This document shows, in pieces, positions 23,801 to 35,479 of a DNA stretch of 64,000 nucleotides. The position numbers and the translations under genes are program-made. Positions within the stretch are counted from its first letter, which is position 1. Each line of letters opens with the position of its first letter. The notes under the pieces are model-generated. The model was not told the origin of the DNA, made no database searches, and was given only the letters and a program-made list of their open reading frames with translations. This stretch comes from Cycas panzhihuaensis (Eukaryota; Cycadophyta), in contig CM041465.1 of the NCBI GenBank assembly GCA_023213395.1, positions 85,009,741 through 85,073,740 on the forward strand. Direction: 5' to 3'.

Positions 23801-24899
23801 CTAGGGGGTGGTCCATGTTTTAAAAAATATTTATCTTCAATGTGACCATTTTTATGATAATAAGTATAATATAATTAATCTCTTTTTCTATAACTGAGAC
23901 TTCGACTCCTTGGTTGAGAATGATCAAGATTGAAAGATCTCCCCCTTTCCTCATAGAATTGAGTAGGATTGTTTCTTAGTTGGTTATCATAATAGTTCTG
24001 AGTTGATCTGGAAGGTTGCGAATTCTTATGACAATGTGGATAGTAAGGATGATTATCAACTTGTCTTCTTTGGTTCAGATTTCTTGGAGCGTTAGGATTT
24101 CTTAGAGGGTTTTCATGTTGTGGGGGTCCTCCTTGTCTGTTTTTGTGAGGGGCTTGATATCATGGAGGATCTTATCTGGTTTTATTTCTAGGATTTCTAT
24201 CTTTTTTCCTTGGAGGAGATTCATTTTGTTTTGAGGTTCCTTCCTGAGAGTTAGATTGAATGTAGGCCTTTGTAGCAAAGGCATATTCTAAAGTTTCATT
24301 TATATTTTATTGCTCTTTTATAGACATGAGCATAGTATAAGTTATTCTACTTTGAGGGTACTTAGATCTTTTGATACGCTAATACTAGTAGCTACCATTT
24401 TAAAACGTATTATGGCTCCTATACATCTAAGGATTCTTTCAACTACCCTTTGTTCGGTTAGGGTATTCCCAAGTGACCTCATTTGGTTAATGATATCTTA
24501 AACTTTGGTCATGAATTCAGTTACTGATTCGTGAGGCATCATATGTAAATTTTTGAACTTACTTATCAAGTTTTATAATTTAAAGGAGACGGCTCCTTCA
24601 TATATAAGTTGTGAAGTGTACCAAGCCTCTTTGGACTTAACGGATTCACTAACTCATGGAAATACATGATCTTCTAATGCGTAAAAGATAAGGGATAATG
24701 CTTTGTTATCCTTTTTGACATTTTCTTTATATGTAACTTTTTCTACATCAATTGGATTTGGTCCTAATTTATTATAATCGTTTCTTACTATATTCCACAT
24801 ATCATTTGCTATGAGGATGGGCCTCATCCTCCTACTCAAGTTAAAAAAATTATTTCCATCAAATTTTGGGATAATCATGTTCCCAAAACTAGCCGTTAT
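23801..24899 (-). pseudogene. copia gag, copy B
   Basis: Collinear with copy A gag: MIIPKFDGNNFFNLSRRMRPIL, KKDNKALSLIFYALEDHVFP, then a basic tail and the knuckle remnant YYHKNGHIEDKYFLKH (Cys ligands mutated to Tyr). The start codon used in copy A (ATG 13124) is ATA here (24899-24897), a G-to-A change, and stops interrupt the frame. It is not functional. Confidence 0.8.
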
Positions 24900-27124
24900 T
24901 TTGAATGAAATGTCAAAAGATTAAATGTGAATATTAAAAAAATATCTAAATTTAAAAATTTTTAAAAATGTGTAAATATAAAATTTATTTCCAAATATAT
25001 CCCAAAAGTTTTAAATAAGTAAACTAGGACCTATAAAGGCTATTAGGCTCTAAGTTTAATTTTTCCTTAGGCAATCTTTGGTTGCTATTCTGTTTAGTAG
25101 CACCTGCCCATATATGGTAAAACAGGGACCCAATATACTGGTACGTGAGCACTGGGCTCTATATACCTTAGTACGCAGGCTACTAAGAAGGCTTTGACAC
25201 CTCCCTAAATTGTTGATCCACCTGCGCCGAACTTATGCCTAACGACAGATCTAGCGGTAAAGGTTCTCGAACCAAGGCACTCACCCTCTCTAGGTCTAGC
25301 CTTGGTCTCCAAACACCATGAAATGAACAGGTTCTACACCTAAGGCTGCTACTAATTACACATGATAGCTAATGGTTGTCCTCATCTAATATGAGTAGAC
25401 CAATTAGGGTGTGCGGGGTGGTAACTTTACGGGTCCTAACTGTTCCTCTTACAAAGCTGGAAAAATAGGATGGTTCAATTCAGAATTATCTTATTTAATG
25501 TGAAAGTTAAACTAATTAGCAATGTGATCTTGCTTAGAAAAAAAGTTCCTTTAAAGTAAAATAATATGCTCTAAGCAAGATGAAATAAATAATAAATTTT
25601 TGAAATGAATAAAATCTCTCTTTTTTTCAAAAAAATATAATACTCTTCAAATGGATGAAATATGCCTTTGAAAATAAAATAAATTAAATGCAATTTTTAC
25701 AAGTGCAAGAAAAATATGATATTTTTTAATAATAATGAATAAAAATAAAAATAAAAAACTTTTAATAAATATATGCTTTTCAAATAAATGACACACTTAT
25801 GATATAAGATTTCAAATACACTTTTGAAGTATAATGATAAATAAGAAAACTTTTAATAATTATGCGTTTTAAAGTAAACTTTAAAATATGAATATAATAA
25901 GGATCCTTTTCACTTATACAAAGCTAAAATAAACTTGAGATATAAAGAGTTTTCAACATTTAATTTCTCAAATAAGTAAATATAAAACTTCAATGCAAGA
26001 AAAAATGACTTTCCTTTTTAGTATATAAAACACTTTACCTTGAGGAAGATGTATATAGCTAAAAAAATGAAATATATGTATGTATATTTTTAGTTGTTTT
26101 ATGAATAATTTCTATTATTAAACAACTTAAGAATGCTTATATGAAGGTCAAGTAGAAACCTTAAACATATATCATGAATAACCAATGAGAAATAAAATAG
26201 AATTTTCTTAAAAAAAATTGAAGGGCAAGCCTATTAGGATGTACTTGTATGCTCAGGTTTGATAACTTGAACACTATACTAAACTACATTAGAATAACTT
26301 GAAATTGTACCAATATGTAGATTAATAAAATATGAATCCAATGAAACTGACCATTTTGAAAATGGATTCCAATAAGTCAAGATTTGAGTGATTCAAAGGT
26401 ACAAACCTGCTTATGAGGCCTAACAGGAGCAGGGAGCTCAAAATTGCATAAAATTACTAATGAAACTTTAAAAAGTGTTGCAAAATGATCAAATATGCTT
26501 TGTAAAACTACTAAATATATTATTGGTTGAAATATTTTATATGAAAATATGCGAAAAATGACAGATTTAGGCTATTAAGTAGTCTAAATTTAATGGATTT
26601 GAAAATAAGTAAAAACACCTTAAAACGTAGGAAAAACTATGTCAGTTCAAAGAAAAATGATTCAACTTCCCAACGAAACTGAATTTGGATGTCAAACAGA
26701 AAAGTTATAGTAAAAACAGTAACAAGTACCTTTATATAAAAATGTTTAAAAAATGCTAAAAACTACTAAAATGTCAATTTCAACTATTAAAATAATGGTC
26801 AAAATAAATTATAAAAAATAAAATAACATATGGGTAATGAAGTTTGTTAAATGTAGATCAATGTAGAATAAATTCAGGCAAAAAATAGTTTCCTGGTAAT
26901 AAAATACAATCAGTTCAAAAAAAGATTTTTGAAAAAATAAAAAAAATGTTGAAAAAATGACTGATTGACTTTAAATCAACTGAAACAGTGTCAAATCAGC
27001 ACCAAATTGGTCATATGACCCGTCAAAATTAATTTACAAAAAAAATTCTGATCTAATGAAGCTAGTTTCGTCTGAAACTGATGAGCCAATGAGGAGTTAT
27101 GGCAAAAAAACACCAATAACCCTA

Positions 27125-27300
27125 TGTTTAAAAAAAAAAAAATTAAAATAAAAGGTAAAAGGTTATATTGTTAAAATATCCCTCTTAGAATATGAATTTG
27201 AGGGTAGACCAGGCAGGGATTGAACCCAAGACCTGTTAGAAAATAAACCCCTCCGTTGCCACGAGGGTGAACTCACTCGTCAAAGGTAAAAATCACAATA
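27125..27300 (-). mobile_element. tRNA-like / SINE-like segment, copy B
   Basis: On the - strand box A-like TGGCAACGGAGG and box B-like GGTTCAATCCC are spaced as in tRNA genes. An AT-rich body and a T-rich tail (A-run on the + strand at 27129-27142) follow. It is the same insertion as in copy A, inherited through the duplication. Confidence 0.35.
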
Positions 27301-27926
27301 AACTTTAAAAATGAAGCCTCTTTTAGTAATAGACTAGTTATGTGGAAGGAACACAGGTTCAGGGGCTAAATGCCAAAGGGAGCTAATGTCGTTAATGCCC
27401 GGAACTAAAAAAATATAATTTACTTTGATTTTTTTTTTTAACTTTATAAAAAATATATAAAGATTATAGAAACGAAAGACACAAGTTTATATAAAAAATG
27501 AAAAAGTGTTGTCGTGATTATACAAATAGTAGACTCAAGATTATATAATGAAGAAAGCTAAGATTGAGAGATGAAAACGCTACTACTATATAGAGAAAGC
27601 TAATATTTAAAAAAAATAAAACAACGCACTCGAAATAGCACGCATGACGATGAAGATAATTCAAAGCGTCAATGCAGCAACTATATGGATTTCAAGGGCG
27701 CAAAGACACTGCTTTTGCTACCGAAGATGCTTTGCAGCCTATCTTCAAGCTTTTGCTTGGACCAATGGTTATGAAGAATATACAGTAATGGATATGAAGA
27801 ATATACAACTATCTACCTGGTAATGGGTAAGTGGCATTCAGATTTGTAAGTTAATTTCAACCTAGCAATGGTCTTCAACAACTGTGCCGAGTAGTATTTC
27901 TTCATTACTACATAAGTGGCGTTTGG

Positions 27927-28379
27927 ATGTGGGGGGGAAGAACTCTGTACCTTAGTTGTCAAAGAGGGGGAATGAAGGTGGGAAGAATGGATTGGGATCT
28001 ACAAGTACATCAACCTGTAGTAGGCAACTATTATCCTCTTAATCTGGGAATCTTCATGAAGGATAACAAAATTGAGTTCTTAGTCTTGGTTGACCGTGCT
28101 ATTGGAGGTGCAAGCATTCAGGATGGACAGCTTGAGCTAATGCTTCATAGGCACTTGCTTTATGACGATTCTAGGGGGGTTGGTGAACCTCTTGATGAAA
28201 ATATTTGTGTGCAATCCAATTGTGAGGGACTTTCGGTCCAAGGTAAATACTATATAAGCATCAACCCTGTTGGCAATGGTGCTAAGTGGCATCATACTAC
28301 AACACAAGAAATATATTCTCCACTTCTATTCGCCTTCACATACCAGGAGGGTGAGAGGTGGAAAGAACAGAGGTATTAA
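27927..28379 (+). pseudogene. captured alpha-mannosidase (GH38) fragment, copy B
   Basis: An open 150-codon frame, antisense to the copia. Residues about 21-41 read MDWDLQVHQPVVGNYYPLNLG. Then come FMKDNKIEFLVLVDRAIGGAS, QDGQLELMLHRHLLYDDSRGV, DENICVQSNCEGLSVQGKYY, GAKW and QEIYSPLLFAFTYQEGERWK. The order and spacing match the C-terminal beta domain of plant GH38 alpha-mannosidases without interruption, so the source was probably one exon or spliced RNA. The first 20 codons have no match I recognise. There is no catalytic domain and no flanking gene parts. It sits in the leader of a retrotransposon, so it is a captured fragment and not a gene. Confidence 0.8.
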
Positions 28380-29395
28380 GAGCTGTAAAGGTAAGGAAAT
28401 GTTATGTCTAGAATGATAAATAGGCGACGACGGTGAGCAAATTCGACCTAAGAATTATAAGTTTACAGCTGAAATAGCCAAACAGGGTGATAAACATTAC
28501 GACTAGTACGAAATTGGTAAAATCATCTTTTAACGTTAAACTTGTGAATGGAATAAGAGAAAATGGCCTAGAAATGATAAATCTCCAGTGAAATAAGAAT
28601 AAAGTTAGCAAAATGGAATAAACCTGTGGCTTAAATGAAGAAAAATTAAGCAAGAAATGGTAAATTTGTGATGGAATGAGCAAAAATGAGCAATCAGTAT
28701 TTAAAGTGGAACTAGGACTAGCAAGCAGTATTTAAAGAAGAATGGAGGGGTGGCGAGGTGGCGTGGTGATACCACATTACTAGGATTCAATCTAGGTAAG
28801 TGGCGCTCAGATGTGGAGAAGCATGGGGCACTAGCAGTCTATCCTCCTCACGAGGGTGGTATGCAACTCGGTTGAGAAATTAAGGCTATGAAGAGAATAG
28901 GGGAAAGAACATCTCCCACAGTGATGGCAATAACAAAGAAAAAAAGGACAGCCTCTTTATAGAAAAGGATTTGATGCAGAGCTCATAGACGTAAATCGAG
29001 CATGTAAGTATAAGGAGGCAATGCAAGTACACACAGATGCATTAACTCAAAAACATATCACAGAAAAATATACCATACAACAGAGCTAGAAACAAAGTAA
29101 AAATTTTAAAATATATCAAAGAAATTTATTTATTTATTTATATATAAATATCAAAGTATGAAGAACTTGGTAATCTGGTTTGTAGTACTGGCTTCAAAGC
29201 ATGACAGCTTCATGCAGGATGGATGAAACTCCAAACTGTTTTCTCTAATGAGTAGGTGTGCTTGCCAGGATCTCAACCAGTAGTCATATGCAAGTGTTTT
29301 GCTGAATATATAAGAAGCTAAATCGAAAATGAGCAAAATATCAACTCCAAGCTTACTCTAATACCAAATGATGGAAAAATAATGGAGCAAATCTA

Positions 29396-29407
29396 GCTCT
29401 GATACCA
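29396..29407 (-). other. tRNA primer-binding site, copia copy B
   Basis: TGGTATCAGAGC on the - strand, two bases after the LTR end. This is the common initiator-Met tRNA primer site of plant copia elements. Confidence 0.85.
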
Positions 29408-29409
29408 AA

Positions 29410-29757
29410 TGATGGAGCTGGAGGAGCAGAATAGGACCTTAGAACGAAAGCATTTTGAGTATAACGGTGATTTTTGATAGTTGGCAGTGTTGATAAATAC
29501 CTGGGAGGTATTCCCGTCCTTTAAATAATGAATTTCGGGGAGGCATCGAGCGCGATCACCCTAGCTGCACATTAACCAATGTAAATTTAAAATATATTAA
29601 AAAATTAATAATAATAAATGAAATATGTACCTCAAAAAAGTGGTGTTAGGTCCAGGCAGCTGTTGAGTGGCTCAAGGTACCCTAGGGGCCCTGAAAGGTG
29701 GCTTTGAGGGGCCCTAAGCGCTCAAGTACACTTACCACATTGGGATTATTCCCAACA
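29410..29757 (-). repeat. LTR1 of copia array (5' LTR of B)
   Basis: 348 bp, TGTTGGGAATAATCC ... GCTCCATCA on the - strand, followed by the primer site. The outer flank is CTCAG, then element D sequence. Confidence 0.85.
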
Positions 29758-30685
29758 CTCAGAGAGATTTCGTTTGGTGATACCACATGTATTAATGTCC
29801 ATGGGATTAAAAGTTCTAACATTATCAGCTATGGTCGATAGGGAAGAGAAAGCTGAAACTATTTTACCTCTGTCGATGGCTATATTAATCGACTGCTCAC
29901 ATTGATTTAATAACCACTAAACCATCTGTCTATCCCACCTCTGGCCTAACTACCTAGTAAGCTCAGAGATCCTGTCTTGGCAGGTATGGGATATTCAAAT
30001 TCTATATTCACAACCATTTATCTCAACAATAGCCTGTCATTCAATCTATACATAGAGAAGCTCTTCATCTACAGTTACACTAATAGTCCTTGGCAAACTT
30101 TTTTCTTTTTCTTTTTTTTTGAAAAAATACATAAGAACATAGGCAAGAATACAGATTTTGTGAATATTTTCAACATAAGGAGAGTACATATCAGTAAAAA
30201 AGGAACATAAGCTTTATCCACCTATAGATCTACAAAAAAAAAATTGAAATAGAGTCACTCCTAGATAAGAAGGACTCTCTCAACTACTGTCAACGATCTT
30301 GGTTACATTCTTATCCACTGACATGTAACGGAGATGGTCTTCCAATAATTGGAATAAGCTTTTGTGGAATTTCACTTACATGCAATATTATTGTGGTGCC
30401 ATATACGTGGAAGATGTCTAATTGAGTAGCTTCAACAGGCTTCAAATAGTTTCAAAAATTTCAAAATGGGCTTAAAACAACCTTTCATCATCATCAAAAA
30501 AGCTCTTCAAAACTTGATAATAGTCCTATAATAAAATATGCATCAAATATAACTTGAAATGATCTTCAACTTGACAAAGCCACCAAATAGTCATATTAAA
30601 AAAAAATTATAAAGTTTGAAAGCTCAAAAATAAGGATAACATGTACTAAGGTTTGTAAAAAATACCTCTAAGGATTAAACCTTGG
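29758..30685 (-). other. element D 5' internal region, noncoding
   Basis: Between the nested copia array and the primer site of element D. It is AT-rich with an A/T homopolymer stretch near 30104-30126 and no gag-like frame. It is the untranslated 5' part of a non-autonomous element. Confidence 0.5.
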
Positions 30686-30697
30686 GCTCTAATACCA
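30686..30697 (-). other. tRNA primer-binding site, element D
   Basis: TGGTATTAGAGC on the - strand directly after the CTAACA end of the 5' LTR. It differs by one base from the initiator-Met site. Confidence 0.75.
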
Positions 30698-30988
30698 TGT
30701 TAGAATTAGGAATGTAATAATCATATCAAACCCTAATGGTGAGTAACAGATAAATAATAAAGTACAAAAGATGAAGTATGTACAACAATAGGCACCATGT
30801 TGGAGAATTGGCCAAAATTTAATTATGAACAAAGAAGAGTACATACTTATAGTACATGCTTACCAGTAGTAAGAGAACTCCATTGGACTACTTAGAGGTA
30901 GCACACATATCAAGGTGGCCCACAACTCTAATATAAAATACAAGAAATAGAGAGAATTTACATAAGGTTAATGTAATCAGGTATTACA
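30698..30988 (-). repeat. 5' LTR of element D
   Basis: 291 bp, TGTAATACCTG ... CTAACA on the - strand, followed by the primer site. It pairs with 9563-9853. Confidence 0.75.
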
Positions 30989-31506
30989 CACAATAACTAG
31001 AAGGTTTTGTTCAATAATAATTATCTACTATATATTTTTAAAATATATTTTAAGCATTAGTCTATTATAAAAAATGCATCAAGAGCTTTCCAACAAATGG
31101 TAGAAGTCCTAAAACATATATTGTATAAAAAAAATTATAGAAATTCAAAGTTACAGAGTTCAAATTTCACCACTTGTAAAAATGGAATAACTCATTAAGT
31201 TGGTAAGTTTAAAGGAACTAAAACACTATCATAAATTATCTTTTAACCTTATATAACTCTTCTATGATGAAGAGCATGTTAAGAGCTTTCCAAATAGTGA
31301 TGGAATTCCTAAATTAGATGTCGAACGTGAAAGTTATGGCCATTTGAAGTTAGACTTCAAAACTAGATTTTTATGAAAAATATCATAATTTTGTCATAGA
31401 AATGGGAAAGGCCCATGTGGATAAAACTCAAGCAGAAAAGGTCCATGTAGAAAAATCTCTAAATGAAAGAGCCCTACATAAAGGAGTCTAGCTTATAAAT
31501 GATTTA
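30989..31506. other. AT-rich spacer between elements D and C
   Basis: No gene is seen. It contains two diverged copies of the phrase AAGAGCTTTCCAA followed about 60 bp later by AAAGTTA(C/T) (near 31085 and 31275). ATTTA at 31502-31506 is the likely left target duplication of copia C. Confidence 0.4.
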
Positions 31507-31931
31507 TAAAGAAAAAATATAACTACAGAAGCAATGTGATAACATAACTCTAAACTATGTAAAGAACAAATAGCATAAACAAACCAAGCACTTAATAAAG
31601 AACACTAGGAGATTTAGGTCTAAGCATAGACCTTTTTATTAATTTGAGCAATAGCTAAAGAATTATAGAGATGAATAAACCCTAACTTTTCTCATCGATT
31701 GATTAAAGACTCATATGCAACCATGTTACATATGCCATTACATAAAAATATATAGACACAATATTATAAGACACCGCCTTATAGTTTTACAATACAATGG
31801 GCATAAACCATAGGCCGATAAAGACTCCCATAACACACCTAAAGTTTTTTCTTGGGGGCTCTAGACCCCCCAGTTGGGGGCCTGTCACCTATACCTATGC
31901 AACATTTGTAAAGTGTTCAACATATGTAACA
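31507..31931 (-). repeat. 3' LTR of copia C
   Basis: 425 bp, TGTTACATATGTTGAACAC at the start on the - strand. It lacks roughly 65 bp of G/C-rich sequence present in the 5' LTR (51460-51550 region). The 3' terminus reads TTTA instead of the usual CA in both copies. Confidence 0.8.
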
Positions 31932-32577
31932 ATCTTCCACTTATTAAACACTTTACAACAAACCTGCATATACAACTACTTAATGCCAAAATCACAAACA
32001 CCCATTATATTTTTACACCATCTAATTTTTTTTGTGTTAATAATATTGCTCAATGAGTCTGTAGTATTCTCTTGTGTAGCAATCTTCTACAAATCCACCT
32101 TGTGATCTTGAACTATTTCTCTCACAAAATGGAACTGCACATCAATATGCTTTGACCGAGTATGAAAAATGGGGTTCTTTGCTAGGCATATTACACTTTG
32201 ACTATCATAATCTATCCTCACAACATTCAGCTTGAAGCCAATATTTGTGCATAATCTCTATAAGCAAACCACTTCATTGCACGTATGAGTAGATACCATA
32301 TACTCTACTTCTATGCTAGAAAGTACCATAACTTATTATCTTTTACTTATCTAGTTGAAAGCACTATCACAAAGGGTAAAAACATACTCACATGTAGATC
32401 TTCTACTGTCAAGATCTCTAGCCCAATCAGCATCAATAAAACCTCTTAGGTTCACTGTTCTACTCTCTATGAGATCTCCTTGATAACAAATTCCATAGTC
32501 TGATGTACCTCACAAATACTTAAAAATCCTTTCCACAACCACCCAATACTCCTTGCCTAGGTTTGACATATACCTAT
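31932..32577 (-). pseudogene. copia C RNase H and polypurine tract
   Basis: From 32572 downward: YMSNLGKEYW, GFIDADWARD (Asp), SSIEVEYMVSTHTCNEVV (Glu), IDYDSQSVICLAKNPIF (Asp), HTRSKHIDVQFHFVRE and the TDSLSN remnant. It ends in a purine tract (AAGTGGAAGAT) before the 3' LTR. Stops interrupt it. CCTAT at 32573-32577 is the likely left target duplication of the gypsy element (right copy CCTGC at 47646-47650). Confidence 0.85.
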
Positions 32578-35305
32578 TATTTTCTGGCTTCTAGGAATGG
32601 ATACAGGGTGGTCAACTCAGGTAAGTGCAGGTATGCTTCTCACCTTATCATTGTTTTCCTTTGTGATGAGTATATGCTTGCATGTTTTGATTCCGTAGAT
32701 GATCTTGTTGTCATCTACACCTATCTAGCCTATGATGACTATAGCAGGGGCACATTCCCAGTGAGTGTAACAACCCGGTGGTCGCGTCACCCTCTACATT
32801 CTGCCCTACTCACCTTAAGACCCATTTGGCCCATGTCATCCTTGCCCATATGATGACCCGTTATTGTTTGGTCGACTTGCCACGCCTTTCAAGTCCTATT
32901 TCTACTCTTATGACTCGTTTGTTGGCTTGTCTGCCTCTGGGCAGGTGGCCCTGCCCCCCTGCTAGCCTCCTTGGTCATTAGTCCATAGCCCAAGCTAGCT
33001 ATTTGGGCTAGATTTGGCCTTTGGTCTTGCACCGCTGCAAATATTATGGTACCATCGTAAATATCGCAGTACTGTAAAATTTACGGTGGTGCGACTATCT
33101 CAGTTTGTTTTTAAAAATCCATTGTGGTAATTCTCGCATTTATTGCAGAACTACCACGTGTCTCATGACTTAACTCACCACTAGCTGCGCCCTAATCACT
33201 CGTTTAGGGTTTGGGCTGGGTATTTAAGTCTTCCCTAAGTCAATTTTAGGATATTTTTTGCTCATTTTTGGAAGGATCTCAAGAAAAAACGCCCTGCTCT
33301 CTGTTGTTCTCTATTGTTCCACTGCTATTCCAGGGCCTGCTATCATTCTCCAGTGCCCAGCTCTCCTTTAGTATGGCTGTGACATCTTCCTAGCCCCTTG
33401 CACACCTTGGAGAGGGCCTCCTTGGAGAGATTTCAGCACTTCCTTGCCCAAGCAGCCATCAACCATCCTTAAGTGCAGGTTTTCCTTCAATCACATTAGC
33501 AGGGGCTCCATACCTGCTGTTCCACAGTCCTTTGGTAGATTTCTCAGCCTTCTTTCAGCAGTTCTTGACAGAGGCAAAAGCTTCCCTTCTTCTCTACAGG
33601 TATTTATTAGTTTAGGGTTCTCTCTTATCCAATTTATGCCCAGGTTTGCATGTTATTCCTAGCTTGTCTTAGCTTGCTCCTTGGAGGTTGTTTCCTATCT
33701 TGTTTTGGACTGTTCTTTCCTTGCTATTAGGGCCTTTTTTCCTGTATTTCCTACCCAGGACAATGGCCAAAATGGAGTACACAAGGTTTGGGATAGAGCT
33801 AAGTGGATTCTGCACCATCTTCCATGCTCCCTAAGAGGCTTTTTGCCCTCCAAACCTTCCCTTTTGTCCCGTGCTGCTCTTGGGAGTGAAACAAGGGTTT
33901 AGTAGGCCATTTCCAGCTACTGAAATCAGTGTTAGCACTTGTTGCAGTGCTAGTTTGAGGGCTCATATCTTGATCCAGGCAACTCACATAAGCCCTGGCT
34001 ACTTGTCCCTTGCTCAACCTCGTTCTTGGCAACCTGGTTTGCTCCCTATAGCACTCTGGTTTGTTGTAGACTTCTAGAGCCTCTTGTTGCCTCCCTTTCC
34101 AGCCTTTTAGCACAGCCATACCCTTGCTGCCTTATGGCTTCTTGAGGGAGGATAGGGTTGCTCCTTGTGGGAGTTGGGCTACTCCGAGGCTTACCGACTT
34201 ACCCATCATTTATTTAGATAGTTTTCTTTACAGTTTATCATTGCAATATTGAATACTAACATGTATGTGTAGAGGTTTATACTTGTTTCATACATATATG
34301 TATTGTTAGGATTCTCTATTGTGTTATTAGCACCCTTTCTCTAAAAAGGAATACTCCCATTTACTTGCAGGTACATGAAGGATGCAAAGGATCCATTCCT
34401 TTCCCTCTCCCTCGCGGGTAAGTGCTCTTATTTATGTTTTACTTTAGCATTTCAGTTGCTGCTATCATTTTATCTTTTTTTTTCCTTTCTTGGCACTTTG
34501 GTGCCATTTCCAGGGAAGGTAAGGAAGCCCCATGCTTCGTTCTACCGCAACCCTTCTCGTCCACCATGCTTCGTGGAGCAATTTCGGGCATCTCATGGGA
34601 ACGCCGCTACTCCAACCGCGTCTCCATTCCGGGTATGTACCCCTGCTCTATTTTGTTCCTTTTTTTCTGAAAGGTTTTATACGGTAGTAATTAGCTCATT
34701 TGAAAGGAAAAGGGAAACCAACTTTATCTCTTGATTTATATTCCATTTGTTACTTTTTCTCACATTATATCTATCATAGGAAAAGGTCTTAGGAGATTTC
34801 CCCTTTTCACCTTTTCCCCTTCACCTTGCAAACTACATCTTTGTCTCGTTAACTTGTTACGCTTGGTTAGTTTGCTTGCATGCACCATAGCTCTTTCTTT
34901 TTTATTGTTCCTTTCACCCTTCCTCAGTTTTCTCCCTCCTAGTTGGGTAACCGAGAGGATCTCATTCGTGGGTTTCTCACCTGATTCCCCTTTCTTCGTT
35001 TCCCTCTGCTCTAGGGAAACCCTCCAAAGGTTCTCTCCTTTCCCTTCCGGCCATCCAAGGGTGGGAGGATCCTTCCCCTAGGTCTACTCAGGCTTATCTT
35101 TCGCCTCCTCTCTTCTTGTTTGAAGTGGGGAACCACCTCCACGTAGTTGGATACCATCTGCAGGTCCCAAACTCACGCTCCGGCACATGGGGTGCCCTAC
35201 GTAGTATTTGCCTTACTCATAGGTCCTTATCTACACTCAATAGCACCATCGACCGCTCTTGTTATTCCTACTCAGTTAGGTAGCTATCCCATAGATGTGC
35301 ATCCA
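32578..35305 (+). repeat. 5' LTR of the Tat-like gypsy element
   Basis: 2,728 bp, collinear with 44929-47645. The start is TATTTTCTGGC, against TGTTTCCTAGC in the 3' copy, so the terminal TG has mutated. It ends in CA. Differences between the two LTRs are mostly C/T and G/A changes by eye. It contains several Pro/Ser-rich open frames that are not supported as genes. Confidence 0.85.
33221..33228 (+). promoter_or_regulatory. TATA-like box in 5' LTR
   Basis: GGGTATTTAAG, shared with 45572-45579 in the 3' LTR, lies about 130 bp downstream of a conserved ACCRYCGTAAAT ... ATTTACGGTGGT hairpin. It is the likely core promoter of the element. Inference from sequence only. Confidence 0.4.
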
Positions 35306-35306
35306 C

Positions 35307-35324
35307 TGGCAACCATACTGGGGA
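35307..35324 (+). other. tRNA primer-binding site of the gypsy element
   Basis: TGGCAACCATACTGGGGA begins one base after the LTR end. The form resembles the TGGCGACTCTNCTGGGGA-type sites described for Tat/Ogre elements. I cannot assign the exact tRNA without a search. Confidence 0.65.
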
Positions 35325-35479
35325 CCTGCCAGTAAGGGAGCTAGTCTCCGCTCTTTTCTGTTGGTATTGCTACCTCCTTGTGGTTGTCTTTTACTTTGTT
35401 TTCTTTGTTGGGCAGCCCCCAACATGTGATTTTTATCGCCCTTTCTTTCTCCTACAGTGTTGGTTAACCTTGTATGTGA

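Larger units (their letters stand above)
24900..29395 (-). other. long noncoding leader of copia copy B
   Basis: 4.5 kb between primer site and gag, collinear with 13125-17668. It contains the antisense alpha-mannosidase fragment (27927-28379), the SINE-like segment (27125-27300) and three GTAAGTGGC-type words (near 27826, 27911 and 28795). No ORF in the copia sense exceeds 100 codons. Confidence 0.7.
12068..29757 (-). mobile_element. copia array A/B: LTR - internal B - LTR - truncated internal A
   Basis: On the - strand the order is LTR1 (29757-29410), complete internal region B (interrupted by a solo LTR), LTR2 (18031-17683), then a second leader and gag (17682-12068) that stops inside gag at the zinc-knuckle region. 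Copies A and B are collinear over about 5.6 kb with a few percent differences. LTR2 serves both as 3' LTR of B and 5' LTR of A. This is the product expected from unequal or ectopic recombination between LTRs. The right flank is CTCAG; a matching left target duplication cannot be tested because the left end is truncated. Confidence 0.85.
9563..30988 (-). mobile_element. element D: non-autonomous LTR retrotransposon with captured gene fragment, split by nested copia
   Basis: Two 291-bp LTR copies with TG...CA ends bound this element. On the - strand the order is 5' LTR (30988-30698), initiator-Met-type primer site, internal sequence, nested copia array (29757-12068), remaining internal sequence, polypurine tract, 3' LTR (9853-9563). 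Without the insertion the internal part is only about 3.1 kb, and I find no gag, protease, integrase or RT in it. It does contain a PGAP1-like gene fragment. The flanking 5-mers differ (AGTAG against CACAA), so one boundary may have been altered or the two LTRs may have been brought together by recombination. Confidence 0.65.

Noticed and set aside
27927-28379. Genuine host alpha-mannosidase gene
   Set aside because: Only about 130 residues are present, with no catalytic domain or neighbouring exons, and the same fragment is in both copia copies at the same leader position.
9558-30993. Clean target-site duplication for element D
   Set aside because: Flanking 5-mers are AGTAG and CACAA, which do not match, so I do not claim an undisturbed single insertion.
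33444-35335. Several open frames of 60-120 codons in the gypsy LTRs, repeated at 45.1-47.5 kb
   Set aside because: They are repeated only because the LTRs are duplicated. Pyrimidine-rich LTR DNA gives such frames; there are no domains and no start context.
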